A stretch of DNA of 64,000 nucleotides from Singulisphaera sp. GP187 (GCA_945871915.1 CAMBXO010000003.1:1-64000); one strand, 5' to 3'; shown: positions 8,981-17,883, numbered from the stretch's first letter. Made by a program: numbers and translations. Notes: generated by a model not told the origin, from the sequence alone.

Positions 8981-9712
8981 ATGATGGCCCCCATTCTCCT
9001 TGCACTCTCTGACGCCGGCGTCACCACGCCCCAGGGATGGGTGGGATGGATTGTGCAGGAATTTCCGCGGCTCTTCACACAACTTGATGGCTTTCTGCTT
9101 GATGTGGTGACCATGGTCGGAGGATGGACCTATCTCGTGCTCTTTGGCATTGTCTTTTGCGAAACTGGTTTGGTGGTTACACCATTCTTGCCCGGTGATT
9201 CGCTTCTCTTTGCGGCCGGCGCCCTGTGTGCCTTACCGCAGAGCCCCTTGAGAGTGGAATGGATGGCACCCCTGCTTGTTTCGGCCGCCCTTCTCGGCGA
9301 TAACGTGAATTACTTTTCGGGTCGTTTCATTGGCCCGCGAGCCTTTACCGGTCGCATTCGATTTCTTAATCCAAAGCATCTGGACAAGACCCATGCCTTC
9401 TTTGAAAAGCATGGTGGCAAGTCCATTGTGCTGGCTCGATTCATTCCGATCATTCGAACGTTCGCGCCATTCGTGGCTGGTATCGCCACCATGCGCTACC
9501 GCACCTTTCTCGCCTTCAGTCTGGCTGGCGCACTGCTGTGGGTCGGTTCCTTCATTACGGCCGGATGGGCATTCGGAAATCTTCCGTGGGTCAAATCCAA
9601 TTTCAGTCAAGTCATTTTGGGAATTGTCGTGGTGAGCGTTATGCCTATCGCATGGGAATTGTGGAAGCACCGCTTCGCCGAAAAGAACGCAGGACCCAGC
9701 AATGTCCACTGA
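8981..9712 (+). CDS. DedA/SNARE-associated family membrane protein
   Basis: A 243-residue inner-membrane protein of the DedA superfamily. Some members act as lipid flippases or support membrane-potential homeostasis; the substrate cannot be set from sequence. Visible hallmarks are the re-entrant segment FLPGDSLLFAAG (about 68-79) with its preceding ETGLVVTP, and the second conserved stretch ARFIPIIRTFAPFVAG (about 150-165) with its arginines, flanked by hydrophobic spans at about 40-60, 100-115, 170-190 and 205-225. Tandem ATGs at 8981 and 8984 both fit. It overlaps the TerC gene by 11 bp, so the two are probably translated from one message. Confidence 0.9.
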   Translation: MMAPILLALSDAGVTTPQGWVGWIVQEFPRLFTQLDGFLLDVVTMVGGWTYLVLFGIVFCETGLVVTPFLPGDSLLFAAGALCALPQSPLRVEWMAPLLVSAALLGDNVNYFSGRFIGPRAFTGRIRFLNPKHLDKTHAFFEKHGGKSIVLARFIPIIRTFAPFVAGIATMRYRTFLAFSLAGALLWVGSFITAGWAFGNLPWVKSNFSQVILGIVVVSVMPIAWELWKHRFAEKNAGPSNVH

Positions 9713-10829
9713 ATGGCTCGGCGGAATCCTTGTGGCATCCGTTCCCCAGACCGCATCGTTGCTTATGCCGCTGGAATCTCATTGGGGATTACTCGCAGCA
9801 TTCATGGGAGTGATGGCCGTCCTGCTCACACTGGATTTAGCGTTGTTTCATCGCAATCCAACCGTTGTCACATGGAAGAGCGCCGCACTCGGCGTGGCTT
9901 TCTGGGTTTCACTTGGACTGGCGTTCAATGGCTTGCTTTGGTGGCTGGCCGCTGACTCCCTTTCCAATAGTCCGCAACGACTTGTCGATGCGGGTCTTGT
10001 CAGCGGCCTTGCGGCACCAGCAGCCGACATCGCACACGCCGCATCGACCGCATCACGAGACATTGCATTGCAATGGCTTGCTGGATACATCGTCGAGTTG
10101 TCCTTAAGCGTGGACAATCTCTTTGTGTTTGTGGTGGTGTTGCGTTACTTCGCCATTCCTGCGGCGTTGCACCATCGCGTCTTGTTCTGGGGAATCGTGG
10201 GCGCCGTCGTGCTGCGAGCCGTGTTCATTAGTGCCGGGTTGGCCATTATTCATCAGTTCGACTGGGTGGCTGGAGTCTTTGGCGCATTTCTTGTCGTGAC
10301 TGGCTTCAAATTAATGTCGATCAACAGTGGCGGCGCCATGATGGATCCCGGTCGCACGCTTGGGTTTCGATTGCTGAAACTTTTTCTTCCGCTGCACCGG
10401 GAATTTGCGGGACAACAATTCTTCTCCCGCAAAGACACCAAACTGGTCGCTACACCTCTGCTTGCCGCACTCGTTGTTGTGGAATTCAGCGACATTGTCT
10501 TTGCGGTCGATAGTGTTCCGGCCGTACTGGCCATCACACGCGAGCCCGTGGTGGCCTTCACCAGCAACATTGCTGCCGTGCTGGGCCTTCGAGCGATGTA
10601 TTTCTTGCTGGCAAACGCCGTGGATCGATTTCATTTGCTCAAGCCGGCCCTTGGCATCGTGCTGGTGTTTGTTGGCCTGAAGATGACATGGCAATGGTGG
10701 TATGGAACTCCCCTGCTGCCTATTGCCGTCAGCCTGTCCATTGTTGTGGGCATCATTGCGTTAGGCAGCGGGCTGAGTCTGTTGCTGCCGGCGCGAACAT
10801 CGCCACCCAACCCCGACGCAACCACATAG
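9702..10829 (+). CDS. TerC family integral membrane protein
   Basis: A 375-residue polytopic protein of the TerC/Alx family. Members have been linked to tellurite resistance and manganese export in other bacteria. The family core is plain: YIVELSLSVDNLFVFVVVLRYF at about 127-148 and its repeat VEFSDIVFAVDSVPAVLAIT at about 260-280. The acidic DN/D residues in the paired membrane helices are the presumed metal ligands. About eight to nine hydrophobic spans are present. It starts 11 bp inside dedA; a later in-frame ATG (LLMPLESHWG) would shorten it by about 20 residues. The insertion of about 45 residues between the early helices (VDAGLVSGLAAPAADIAHA region) is longer than in many homologues. 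Confidence 0.88.
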   Translation: MSTEWLGGILVASVPQTASLLMPLESHWGLLAAFMGVMAVLLTLDLALFHRNPTVVTWKSAALGVAFWVSLGLAFNGLLWWLAADSLSNSPQRLVDAGLVSGLAAPAADIAHAASTASRDIALQWLAGYIVELSLSVDNLFVFVVVLRYFAIPAALHHRVLFWGIVGAVVLRAVFISAGLAIIHQFDWVAGVFGAFLVVTGFKLMSINSGGAMMDPGRTLGFRLLKLFLPLHREFAGQQFFSRKDTKLVATPLLAALVVVEFSDIVFAVDSVPAVLAITREPVVAFTSNIAAVLGLRAMYFLLANAVDRFHLLKPALGIVLVFVGLKMTWQWWYGTPLLPIAVSLSIVVGIIALGSGLSLLLPARTSPPNPDATT

Positions 10830-10851
10830 GAGTTGGGCGAGCCACCGCCGC

Positions 10852-10857
10852 TACACT
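10852..10857 (+). promoter_or_regulatory. -10-like element of sucC
   Basis: GC-TACACT ends 8 nt before the sucC ATG at 10866. That spacing would place transcription initiation at or next to the start codon. Confidence 0.5.
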
Positions 10858-10865
10858 CAATCGCT

Positions 10866-12065
10866 ATGCGCATTCATGAGTTTCAGGCCCGCCAGATTCT
10901 TGCTGAGTCTGGAATTCCCGTTCCGGCAGGTGGCGTTGCAACAACCGTCGACGACGTGGTCAAGGCTTCTGCAAGCGTGTTCAAGAGTGGGAGTTCCATT
11001 GTTGTCATCAAGGCGCAAGTGCACGCGGGCGGCCGAGGCAAGGCCGGATTTGTGAAGGTGTGCAAGAACAAGGACGAGGTGCGTTCGGCTGCAACCTTCA
11101 TGCTTTCCAATCGCATGGTCAGCCCGCAAACTCCGCCGGAAGGTCTTGAAGTCAAGCGAATTCTTGTGGCAAGCGGAGTCGACATTGCCAAAGAATTTTA
11201 TGTCGCCGTGCTGACCGATCGCTCCACGCGCCGCAATGTCTTGATTGCCAGCGCCGAGGGTGGTGTGGACATTGAGCATGTCGCGGCCACTCGACCCGAG
11301 GCGATCTTGCGGCAACCGCTCGACCCAGGCACCGGATTGCAGCCATTTATGGCTCGCGACATGGCCTTTCGCCTTGGATTTTCTGGCAAGGCAGTCCAGC
11401 AGGCCACTTTGATTTTCTTGAAATTGGCTCAGACATTCATTGACAAAGACGCCACGATGGCTGAGATCAATCCATTGGTCTTGACACCTCCGTCCACAGA
11501 ATTTCCAGACGGCCAAGTGGTTGCCATTGATGCCAAGTTCACCTTTGATGACAACGCCATGTTTCGACAAAAGCAGGTGCAAGAATTCTTTGATCCTGCG
11601 GAAGAAAATCCTGCAGAGATTCGTGCCAATTCCTTTGGCTTGAGCTATGTGGCCCTCGAAGGCTCGATCGGCTGCCTTGTGAATGGCGCCGGTCTTGCCA
11701 TGAGCACGATGGATTTGGTGAAACTGCACGGCGGCGACCCCGCAAATTTTCTGGATGTCGGAGGAAGTGCCAACGAAGAGGCCGTCACCGAAGCATTTCG
11801 AATCATTCTGAGCGACCGCCGTGTCCAAGGTGTCTTGGTCAACATCTTTGGTGGAATCATGCCGTGCGATCGCATTGCTCGCGCCATTATTTCCAGCGCG
11901 ACCACGGTCGGATTTCGGGTTCCGTTGGTGGTGCGACTTGAAGGCACCAATGTCAACGAGGCAAGAAAACTTCTCGACGGCGCTCGCAGCGAGATCCCCA
12001 CCATGCAATCGGCTACCGATTTGACCGATGCCGCCAAACGCATTGTGGCAGCGGTTTCGAGTTAA
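10866..12065 (+). CDS. sucC: Succinate--CoA ligase, beta subunit
   Basis: The ATP-grasp beta subunit of succinyl-CoA synthetase (TCA cycle, succinyl-CoA to succinate with substrate-level phosphorylation). The ATG at 10866 gives the family-typical N-terminus MRIHEFQARQILAESGIPVP; ATP-grasp motif AQVHAGGRGKAGFVKV, AEINPLVLT, DAKFTFDDNAMFR and the C-terminal VNIFGGIMPCDRIA all match. It has 399 residues, against about 388 in E. coli. An upstream in-frame ATG at 10833 would lie before the promoter-like TACACT and is unlikely. The partner subunit gene sucD, normally immediately downstream, is absent: a HAD phosphatase gene starts 4 nt after the stop. Confidence 0.96.
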   Translation: MRIHEFQARQILAESGIPVPAGGVATTVDDVVKASASVFKSGSSIVVIKAQVHAGGRGKAGFVKVCKNKDEVRSAATFMLSNRMVSPQTPPEGLEVKRILVASGVDIAKEFYVAVLTDRSTRRNVLIASAEGGVDIEHVAATRPEAILRQPLDPGTGLQPFMARDMAFRLGFSGKAVQQATLIFLKLAQTFIDKDATMAEINPLVLTPPSTEFPDGQVVAIDAKFTFDDNAMFRQKQVQEFFDPAEENPAEIRANSFGLSYVALEGSIGCLVNGAGLAMSTMDLVKLHGGDPANFLDVGGSANEEAVTEAFRIILSDRRVQGVLVNIFGGIMPCDRIARAIISSATTVGFRVPLVVRLEGTNVNEARKLLDGARSEIPTMQSATDLTDAAKRIVAAVSS

Positions 12066-12069
12066 ACCC

Positions 12070-12771
12070 ATGCTGGTGCTGTTTGACATCGATGGAACCT
12101 TGCTTAAGAGTCAGCATGCGGGAATGCACGCCATGCTCGATGCCTTTCATCAACTGCATCCGGATCGGCGGTTCAGTTTTGATGGCGTCGACATCGCCGG
12201 ACGACTTGACACACTTATTTATAACGAGATGACATCGAACCATGGCGTACCGAACGACCCTGAATCCCACGACGTCTTTCGGCAGCTGTACACCACAAAA
12301 ATTCGATCGCGATTGGCCGACTGCAACACCGTGATTGCACTCGATGGCGTCATCGAACTGGTGGATCAACTTGCCAAAGAGCCAGGCGTTGAACTGGGCC
12401 TGCTCACTGGAAATTATCCCGATACGGCTCGGATCAAAGTTCGTCATGCGGGGCTCGACCCTGATCAATTCCGAGTGAATGCCTTTGCAATGGACGGCGC
12501 CACACGCCGCGACCTTCCGCCGGTTGCCCTTGACCGTTATGCCCAGCGACATGGTTCGCCTTTGGACCCAGCCCGTGCCATCATTATTGGCGACACCCCC
12601 AATGATGTGGATTGCGCTCTTCACAATGGATTTCGCTCGCTCGCCGTGGCAACTGGGGGCTTTCCAGCCGAACAATTGAAAGCGTGTGGTGCCCACCTTG
12701 TTGTTGAAAAATTATCCCCAACGAAACCGATTTTGGACTGGCTGCTATCGCATCGAGAGCCCACCCGGTAG
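12070..12771 (+). CDS. HAD-superfamily hydrolase, phosphoglycolate phosphatase-like
   Basis: A 233-residue haloacid dehalogenase-type phosphatase. Motif I is FDIDGTLL (residues 4-11, nucleophile Asp and acid/base Asp), motif II is the Thr of LLTGN near 115, motif III is supplied by a basic residue after it, and motif IV is GDTPNDVDCA near 178. A helical cap lies between motifs I and II. This layout fits the Gph/PGP-like group, but the substrate could be any small phosphomonoester. The ATG at 12070 lies 4 nt after the sucC stop, so it is probably co-transcribed with sucC. Confidence 0.85.
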   Translation: MLVLFDIDGTLLKSQHAGMHAMLDAFHQLHPDRRFSFDGVDIAGRLDTLIYNEMTSNHGVPNDPESHDVFRQLYTTKIRSRLADCNTVIALDGVIELVDQLAKEPGVELGLLTGNYPDTARIKVRHAGLDPDQFRVNAFAMDGATRRDLPPVALDRYAQRHGSPLDPARAIIIGDTPNDVDCALHNGFRSLAVATGGFPAEQLKACGAHLVVEKLSPTKPILDWLLSHREPTR

Positions 12772-12774
12772 ATT
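12769..12774 (+). promoter_or_regulatory. -10-like element of the 12781 gene
   Basis: TAGATT overlaps the stop codon of the preceding HAD gene and ends 6 nt before the ATG at 12781, matching the leaderless spacing seen elsewhere. Confidence 0.3.
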
Positions 12775-12780
12775 CAAGCC

Positions 12781-13527
12781 ATGGCGGAGTCGTTCCACAG
12801 CGTCTGCCGAGACTTCTATGTCAACCAGAAGCTCTCGCTCAAAATGGATCTCCCATGGGGTCGAGAGCCGGTGCTTGAATTATTTGATCGCTTGCGGAAG
12901 GCCGTCCCATCGCTGAGCGACCTTCGACGCCAAGATCACGAAATTTCGCTTGAGAGTCCAGAGGATGGTGAACGAAGTTACGCATGGGTTGCATTGCGAC
13001 AAACTTCGCTTCGAAGCGGTTTCGTGAATCCGCCTGATCTTGCCGATGCCTATCGCCTTCACCGAACGGTGCTGGAAACGGCTCCGTGGTTTCTTTCCAT
13101 TCGGCCTTTAGATGTGGACCATCTTGAAATGGTTTTCGGTTTTGATTTCGAAGCGGAAGGCAATCGCGATGCGATCATCTTTGACGCGCTGCTGGCTGAT
13201 ACGCCGCTTGCAGGATTACTCGAACGGAATCGAGATGAGCCGCTGGATGTGCAGCCCTTTATTGGCCTGAATCTCGACCGCGACGATGGAACGCAAGCCT
13301 TTGTGGAAATCAAAAGTCGCACGCGTGGCGGCGAGCCACAGAACCACCGCTATCCAAGCGATCCGATTAGTGTGTATCTCACCATTCGACGAAGTGGCCC
13401 GCTGGAGCGATTAGAAGATTTGCCAACGGTGATGGCATCGCTCGCAGGACATGCCGAACGCCTTGCCGAACAACGGGTGATTCCCAGTGTGCTGATTCCG
13501 ATTCGGGATGCAATCCTGAGTCGCTAA
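12781..13527 (+). CDS. Conserved protein of unknown function
   Basis: I do not recognise a named family. The 248-residue protein is soluble and acidic, with no signal peptide or membrane span. The middle (about 100-140) has HLEMVFGFDFEAEGNRDAI, which looks like a beta-alpha core with an acidic cluster, and the C-terminal third is helical (LPTVMASLAGHAERLAEQRV). Codon use is like that of its neighbours, and the start follows 9 nt after the HAD gene stop. No Shine-Dalgarno sequence is present. A cytoplasmic accessory role is possible but nothing indicates which. Confidence 0.75.
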   Translation: MAESFHSVCRDFYVNQKLSLKMDLPWGREPVLELFDRLRKAVPSLSDLRRQDHEISLESPEDGERSYAWVALRQTSLRSGFVNPPDLADAYRLHRTVLETAPWFLSIRPLDVDHLEMVFGFDFEAEGNRDAIIFDALLADTPLAGLLERNRDEPLDVQPFIGLNLDRDDGTQAFVEIKSRTRGGEPQNHRYPSDPISVYLTIRRSGPLERLEDLPTVMASLAGHAERLAEQRVIPSVLIPIRDAILSR

Positions 13528-13539
13528 CGGCGCCGGCTC

Positions 13540-13863
13540 TTAGCCCTTGGTGCGCTCGAGGTACTTCTCGACACTCTTGAGATCAGGGGCGATGTGGGGT
13601 GTGTACACCAACGTGAATGTGGCACCCGGCTTCAGCGTGACCACGCGGCTTGCAACTTTGCGGCTATTCCACATGCGACCACCACGCTGTTTCAGTCGAT
13701 TGCCGCCCTTGGCACGGCCCTTGGCAAGTTTGTCCAAGACGCGCTGAATGCGTGGCTCCTGCCTCATCAAACGAAAGATGGTCTTCTTCAAACTCAGGGC
13801 AGCAGGCAACTTGAGAACGGTGAAAGTAACTTTGCTTCCGGGTTGTAGATCAGCGGTGGCCAT
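13540..13863 (-). CDS. Small basic protein of unknown function
   Basis: A 107-residue basic protein with a strong Shine-Dalgarno sequence (AAGGAG, 7 nt before ATG at 13863), which decides the start against longer upstream alternatives. The centre is rich in Lys/Arg (KLAKGRAKGGNRLKQRGGR), suggesting nucleic-acid or ribosome association. The flanks are beta-rich (SKVTFTVLKL, ATFTLVYTPHIA), and the end is a short helix (LKSVEKYLERTKG). I cannot assign a family. It is convergent with the preceding gene (12 nt between stops). Confidence 0.75.
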   Translation of the reverse strand: MATADLQPGSKVTFTVLKLPAALSLKKTIFRLMRQEPRIQRVLDKLAKGRAKGGNRLKQRGGRMWNSRKVASRVVTLKPGATFTLVYTPHIAPDLKSVEKYLERTKG

Positions 13864-13934
13864 TGGAATCTCCTTGCAAATCCGCATTGTTGCGGGTGGG
13901 AGAAGGTAGCCGAAACCCCCTCTCGATGCCAGCG

Positions 13935-14828
13935 TCATGGATGCTTCGGATGCAATTCATGCCAGACCTTGAGCAAGGCCTGAGTACCAAGGCGACCGTG
14001 ACCAAGGGCATCCATTCGCTGATACAGGGCGTGAGAGAGTTCTAACCCCGGCAGGTGCATGCCAAGAGCCTTTGCTTGCTCGGCAGCAATTCGCAAGTCT
14101 TTGGCAAGATAACTGGTGAAAAATCCGGGCTTCCAGTCGTCCTTCAGCATGCGCGGCACAAGATTGGAAAGCGTCCAACTGCCGGCTGCACCGCCTGCAA
14201 TGCTCTCCAGCATGCGGTGCGGATCAAGTCCAGATGCCTTTGCTGCAAGCAACGCTTCGCATGCGCCCACCATACTGTTGGCGATCAGAATTTGATTCAC
14301 CATCTTGCACACCTGCCCGGCACCCGCTGCTCCCTGATACACAACGGTCTTGCCCATCAATTCAAAAAGTGGGCGAACCAATTCAAACGATGCTGCCTCG
14401 CCGCCGACCATGATTGAAAGCGCGGCATTGCGAGCGCCCACATCGCCTCCTGAAACTGGTGCATCGAGTGCGGAAACGTTTCGGGCCATCGCACGCTCTG
14501 CAATTCGCACGGAAAGGTTTGGCGGACTGGTTGCCATATCGACCACAATTCGCGGAGGATTGTGTGCCGCAAGGAATCCACGTTCTCCAAGAAACACCTC
14601 TTCAACTTCGCTGGGAAACCCAACCATGCCAAAGGCCACATCTGCATTGTCGGCCGCCTCGGCCGGCGAGTCGGCCCATTGAGCCCCCGCCTGAATCAAA
14701 GCGTCACATTTGCTTGGTGTTCGGTTATGAACTCGCAGGGCATAACCCTTGGCCAGCAGATGCCCAGCCATGGAACTCCCCATAACTCCCGTTCCAACCC
14801 ACGCCAGGGTAGAGATTTGTGAATTCAT
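13935..14828 (-). CDS. Beta-hydroxyacid dehydrogenase (3-hydroxyisobutyrate dehydrogenase family)
   Basis: A 297-residue NAD(P)-dependent dehydrogenase of the HIBADH/GarR/GLYR family. The N-terminal Rossmann loop is WVGTGVMGSSMAGHLL (about 9-24) with HNRTPSKC as the cofactor-selecting second strand. The substrate signature DAPVSGGDVGARNA is near 120, and the catalytic lysine is in GQVCKMVNQI near 170, followed by the helical dimerisation domain. The basic residues after the second strand suggest NADPH. Substrate could be 3-hydroxyisobutyrate, tartronate semialdehyde or succinic semialdehyde; the sequence does not decide. The ATG at 14828 lies 6 nt after a TATTCT box, so it is probably leaderless. 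It is divergent from the Bat operon. Confidence 0.9.
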   Translation of the reverse strand: MNSQISTLAWVGTGVMGSSMAGHLLAKGYALRVHNRTPSKCDALIQAGAQWADSPAEAADNADVAFGMVGFPSEVEEVFLGERGFLAAHNPPRIVVDMATSPPNLSVRIAERAMARNVSALDAPVSGGDVGARNAALSIMVGGEAASFELVRPLFELMGKTVVYQGAAGAGQVCKMVNQILIANSMVGACEALLAAKASGLDPHRMLESIAGGAAGSWTLSNLVPRMLKDDWKPGFFTSYLAKDLRIAAEQAKALGMHLPGLELSHALYQRMDALGHGRLGTQALLKVWHELHPKHP

Positions 14829-14834
14829 CACCGC

Positions 14835-14840
14835 AGAATA
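14835..14840 (-). promoter_or_regulatory. -10-like element of the beta-hydroxyacid dehydrogenase gene
   Basis: On the minus strand TATTCT ends 6 nt before the ATG at 14828. It lies back to back with the Bat operon promoter region. Confidence 0.4.
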
Positions 14841-14961
14841 GTGTTTGGCCACACTCGCGTTCCACGCACGCAGTAGGTGGCCCGGCACAAGGATGAACGC
14901 ACCACTACGAGGTCGGTCACAATGCGCAAGAACCCATTTCAAACAGTTCCGTAGGAAAAAT

Positions 14962-14967
14962 TATTCA
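14962..14967 (+). promoter_or_regulatory. -10-like element of the Bat operon
   Basis: TATTCA ends 7 nt before the MoxR ATG at 14975. It is the only obvious promoter box for the eight-gene operon. Confidence 0.35.
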
Positions 14968-14974
14968 GGACACC

Positions 14975-15985
14975 ATGAACATGACCACCAGCCACTCCAC
15001 CGTTGACATTGCGGCACTTGAACGTGAAGTTGCCGAAGCGGCCAAGCCCTTTCAACAACTCGTCACGGAAATGCAGCGTGTCATCGTTGGACAACACGAC
15101 TTGCTTGAAGGCCTTGTGATTGGATTGCTTGGAAATGGGCACATTCTGATTGAAGGCGTACCCGGCCTTGCAAAGACCACGGCGGTGGCAACGCTGGCCA
15201 AAGCGATTCACACCAGTTTTCAACGCATTCAATTTACGCCCGATCTCCTGCCCGCCGACCTCATCGGAACGTTGGTGTACCGCCCCACCACCGGTGATTT
15301 TGTGGTGAAGAAGGGACCCATCTTTTCAAGCATTGTGCTGGCCGACGAAATCAATCGAGCACCCGCCAAAGTTCAGAGTGCCTTGCTTGAAGCGATGCAG
15401 GAACGACAAGTCACCATCGGCACCGAGACATTTCCGATGGCGGAGCCGTTTCTGGTGCTGGCAACTCAGAACCCGATCGAACAAGAGGGCACCTACAACC
15501 TGCCCGAGGCGCAAATCGATCGCTTTATGCTGAAATTGGTGGTGCGATATCCGAGTTCCCGTGAGGAGCGGCAAATTCTTGATCGCATGGCGCAAACCAC
15601 TTCGGTGCACTCGGTTCGCCCAGTGCTGCAACCCCAGAATATTGCCGCCGCACGGGCCGTGGTTGATCGCATTTTCATGGATGATCGCATCAAGGACTAT
15701 GTTGTGAATTTGGTGGTGGCAACACGCGATCCGTCCACGGTGAAGGCACCCGTGAAGGACCTTATTCAGTACGGCGCAAGTCCACGAGCCACCATTGCAC
15801 TCACCATCGCCAGTCGAGCCAAGGCTTTTCTGGATGGCCGTGGATATGTCACCCCGCAAGATGTGAAGGATGTGGCCATGGATGTCTTGCGACATCGAAT
15901 TGGTATCACCTATGAAGCCGAGGCCATCGAGAAGACAAGCGAGGACATTGTCCGCACGCTGCTCGAGCATGTGCCGGTTCCCTGA
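14975..15985 (+). CDS. MoxR-type AAA+ ATPase (first gene of Bat operon)
   Basis: A 336-residue AAA+ ATPase thought to act as a chaperone for the VWA proteins encoded downstream. Walker A is GVPGLAKTT (residues 61-69), Walker B is IVLADEINRAP near 117-127, and the ALLEAMQERQVTIG helix and sensor ATQNPIEQEGTY are typical of MoxR proteins. The C-terminal lid contains YGASPRATIAL. It starts a run of eight genes whose spacing is 27 nt or less, most with 4-bp overlaps, so all eight are probably one transcript. A neighbouring ATG two codons later is a possible alternative start. Confidence 0.95.
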   Translation: MNMTTSHSTVDIAALEREVAEAAKPFQQLVTEMQRVIVGQHDLLEGLVIGLLGNGHILIEGVPGLAKTTAVATLAKAIHTSFQRIQFTPDLLPADLIGTLVYRPTTGDFVVKKGPIFSSIVLADEINRAPAKVQSALLEAMQERQVTIGTETFPMAEPFLVLATQNPIEQEGTYNLPEAQIDRFMLKLVVRYPSSREERQILDRMAQTTSVHSVRPVLQPQNIAAARAVVDRIFMDDRIKDYVVNLVVATRDPSTVKAPVKDLIQYGASPRATIALTIASRAKAFLDGRGYVTPQDVKDVAMDVLRHRIGITYEAEAIEKTSEDIVRTLLEHVPVP

Positions 15986-16012
15986 CGCAGCAACCATGGA
16001 GGACTCCACCCC

Positions 16013-16894
16013 ATGAACGCGAGTGATCTCATTCGCAAGGTTCGGCGCATTCAGATTCGCACGAGCCGCGTGACCAGCGAAGCACTCTCTGGCACTTACC
16101 ACAGTGCGTTTCGAGGTCGCGGCGTGGAGTTTGAAGAAGTGCGCCCGTATGTGATTGGCGACGATGTGCGCACCATCGATTGGAATGTGAGCGCTCGCAT
16201 TGGAACCCCGCATGTCAAGATGTTTCGCGAAGAGCGTGAACTCTGCGTCATGCTTGCGGTCGATCTTTCAGGCAGCCTTGATTTTGGAACCAAGGCTCAA
16301 TTCAAGCGTGAAATGGTTGCGGAAATGGCCGCCACCATTGCCTTTAGTGCGATTCGCAATGGCGACAAAGTGGGGCTGCTGGCATTCACGGATCGCATTG
16401 AAAAGTTTGTTCCGCCCCGAAAGGGAACTCGACATGTGCTGCGCATCGTGCGAGAGCTTCTGGCGTTGAAGCCTCAGGGAACTGGAACGCGCATCGGTGC
16501 GGCCATCGATGAAGTGATGCAGATTGTTCGCAAACGCAGCGTGCTCTTTGTGGTGAGTGACTTTATGGATGACAACTGGGAACGCTCCATGTCGGTGGCC
16601 AGCCGACGGCACGATGTCATTCCCGTTGTGGTGTCTGACTCGGCGGAGGCGGCGCTTCCGGCAGTTGGACTCTTGGAAATTCAGGATCCTGAAACTGGCG
16701 AGTCATTCGTTGTGGACACGGGCAATCGGGGTGTGCGGGCTCGATTTGCAAGCATCGCTGCCGACGATCATCTTCGACGGCAACAGACTTTTCGACGCAT
16801 GCGTTTGGACACCGTTGAGGTTGAAACCGGCGGAGACTTTGTTGCGCCACTGGCCGAGGTCTTTCGGCGGCGGGAGGCGAGACGAAACCGATGA
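16013..16894 (+). CDS. DUF58 domain protein of the Bat operon
   Basis: A 293-residue soluble DUF58 protein, the usual partner of MoxR ATPases. The family hallmark FRGRGVEFEEVRPY...GDDVRTIDWNVSAR lies at about 31-62, followed by a VWA-like fold with VDLSGSLDFG (about 83-92, a DxSxS MIDAS-type motif) and VVSDFMDD near 180. GGAGG lies 10 nt before the ATG, giving clear translation initiation. It overlaps the next gene by 4 bp (ATGA). Its molecular role in the complex is not established. Confidence 0.93.
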   Translation: MNASDLIRKVRRIQIRTSRVTSEALSGTYHSAFRGRGVEFEEVRPYVIGDDVRTIDWNVSARIGTPHVKMFREERELCVMLAVDLSGSLDFGTKAQFKREMVAEMAATIAFSAIRNGDKVGLLAFTDRIEKFVPPRKGTRHVLRIVRELLALKPQGTGTRIGAAIDEVMQIVRKRSVLFVVSDFMDDNWERSMSVASRRHDVIPVVVSDSAEAALPAVGLLEIQDPETGESFVVDTGNRGVRARFASIAADDHLRRQQTFRRMRLDTVEVETGGDFVAPLAEVFRRREARRNR

Positions 16895-17883
16895 AGTGGG
16901 CAGTCACAGTCTTGGCAGTGGTTATGTCAACGACCGCGTTGTCGCAGACCGATGCGACTCGCCCTGATTCACTCTCGACCACCGCAGAGGGTGTAACGCT
17001 TTCCGTGCATGTTCAACAGACCACCATTCGAGCTGGGCAGTCGCTGCAAGTTGAATTCATCTTGGATCGGCCCAACGACATGGCGGTCGTGGTTCCTGCC
17101 TTCAAGAGCCCACTTGGGGTTTGGGACATTCGCGCCGCACAAACGATTCCGCCTTCAACTGATGCTCCAAATCGAATCTCGGAACGATTGACACTGGTGA
17201 CCTTTGAAAGCGGCCAACACGACATTCCGAGTGTGTCGTTTACTTTGCGAAAGCCGGATGGCAGTGAGACGCCGCTTGCCAGTGCAGTGGTGCCGATCAC
17301 AGTGACCACATTGCTCACCGATGGATTTGATCCGACGCGCATTCGGGATGTGAAGGGTGCCGTCGAAATTCCGCTCGAACCTCGGTGGCCATGGATTGTC
17401 GGTCTCGCCGTTCTGGTGGCGGTGTGTACTGCTCTTGGATACCACTGGTGGAATGGACGAAACGCAACGATCGAACCACCCGAGCCGCCGCACATCCGTG
17501 CCCTGCGTGAACTGGCCGATCTTGCGGAAAAGAAATTGCCGGAAAAAGGACTCGTCCTTGATTTCTATGTCGGGCTTTCCAACACCGTGCGTCAGTATGT
17601 GGAGGGTCGTTTCTCGCTGCGTGCACCGGAACAGACCACCAAGGAATTTCTCCAAGCCGCGCGCCATCACCCGCTTGTGAAAGAGGATCATCAGCGAATG
17701 CTGGCGGCGTTTCTTCGCTCCGCCGATTTGGTGAAATTTGCTGCCCAGCGTCCGAATCTGGTGGAGTGCGATCGCGGGCTTGAAGCGGCTCGAGGATTTA
17801 TTCGTGAAAGTGCGCCGATCAACGAGCAGGTCAGCGATTCGATTGCCTTGAGCGAGGTCCATCGACCAGAGGTTGGGCGATGA
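16891..17883 (+). CDS. DUF4381-like exported/membrane protein of the Bat operon
   Basis: A 330-residue protein with a cleavable-looking signal peptide (residues 1-18), an outer beta-sandwich domain (about 30-155) resembling the N-terminal part of BatD, one membrane span (about 166-186, IVGLAVLVAVCTALGY) and a cytoplasmic helical domain. The motif LDFYVGLSNTVRQYVEGRF followed by LRAPEQTTKEFL is the DUF4381 signature. It lies between DUF58 and the first VWA gene, with 4-bp overlaps on both sides. Its position and topology suggest it links the periplasmic and cytoplasmic parts of the Bat complex; that is inference. Confidence 0.85.
   Translation: MKWAVTVLAVVMSTTALSQTDATRPDSLSTTAEGVTLSVHVQQTTIRAGQSLQVEFILDRPNDMAVVVPAFKSPLGVWDIRAAQTIPPSTDAPNRISERLTLVTFESGQHDIPSVSFTLRKPDGSETPLASAVVPITVTTLLTDGFDPTRIRDVKGAVEIPLEPRWPWIVGLAVLVAVCTALGYHWWNGRNATIEPPEPPHIRALRELADLAEKKLPEKGLVLDFYVGLSNTVRQYVEGRFSLRAPEQTTKEFLQAARHHPLVKEDHQRMLAAFLRSADLVKFAAQRPNLVECDRGLEAARGFIRESAPINEQVSDSIALSEVHRPEVGR

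Noticed and set aside
10857-12089. A 410-codon open frame on the minus strand across all of sucC
   Set aside because: It mirrors sucC codon for codon and its translation has no recognisable motif or credible composition. Codon bias in sucC explains the lack of stops.
15326-16213. A 295-codon minus-strand frame opposite moxR and DUF58
   Set aside because: It covers the intergenic gap and two strongly supported genes; no start signal or motif.
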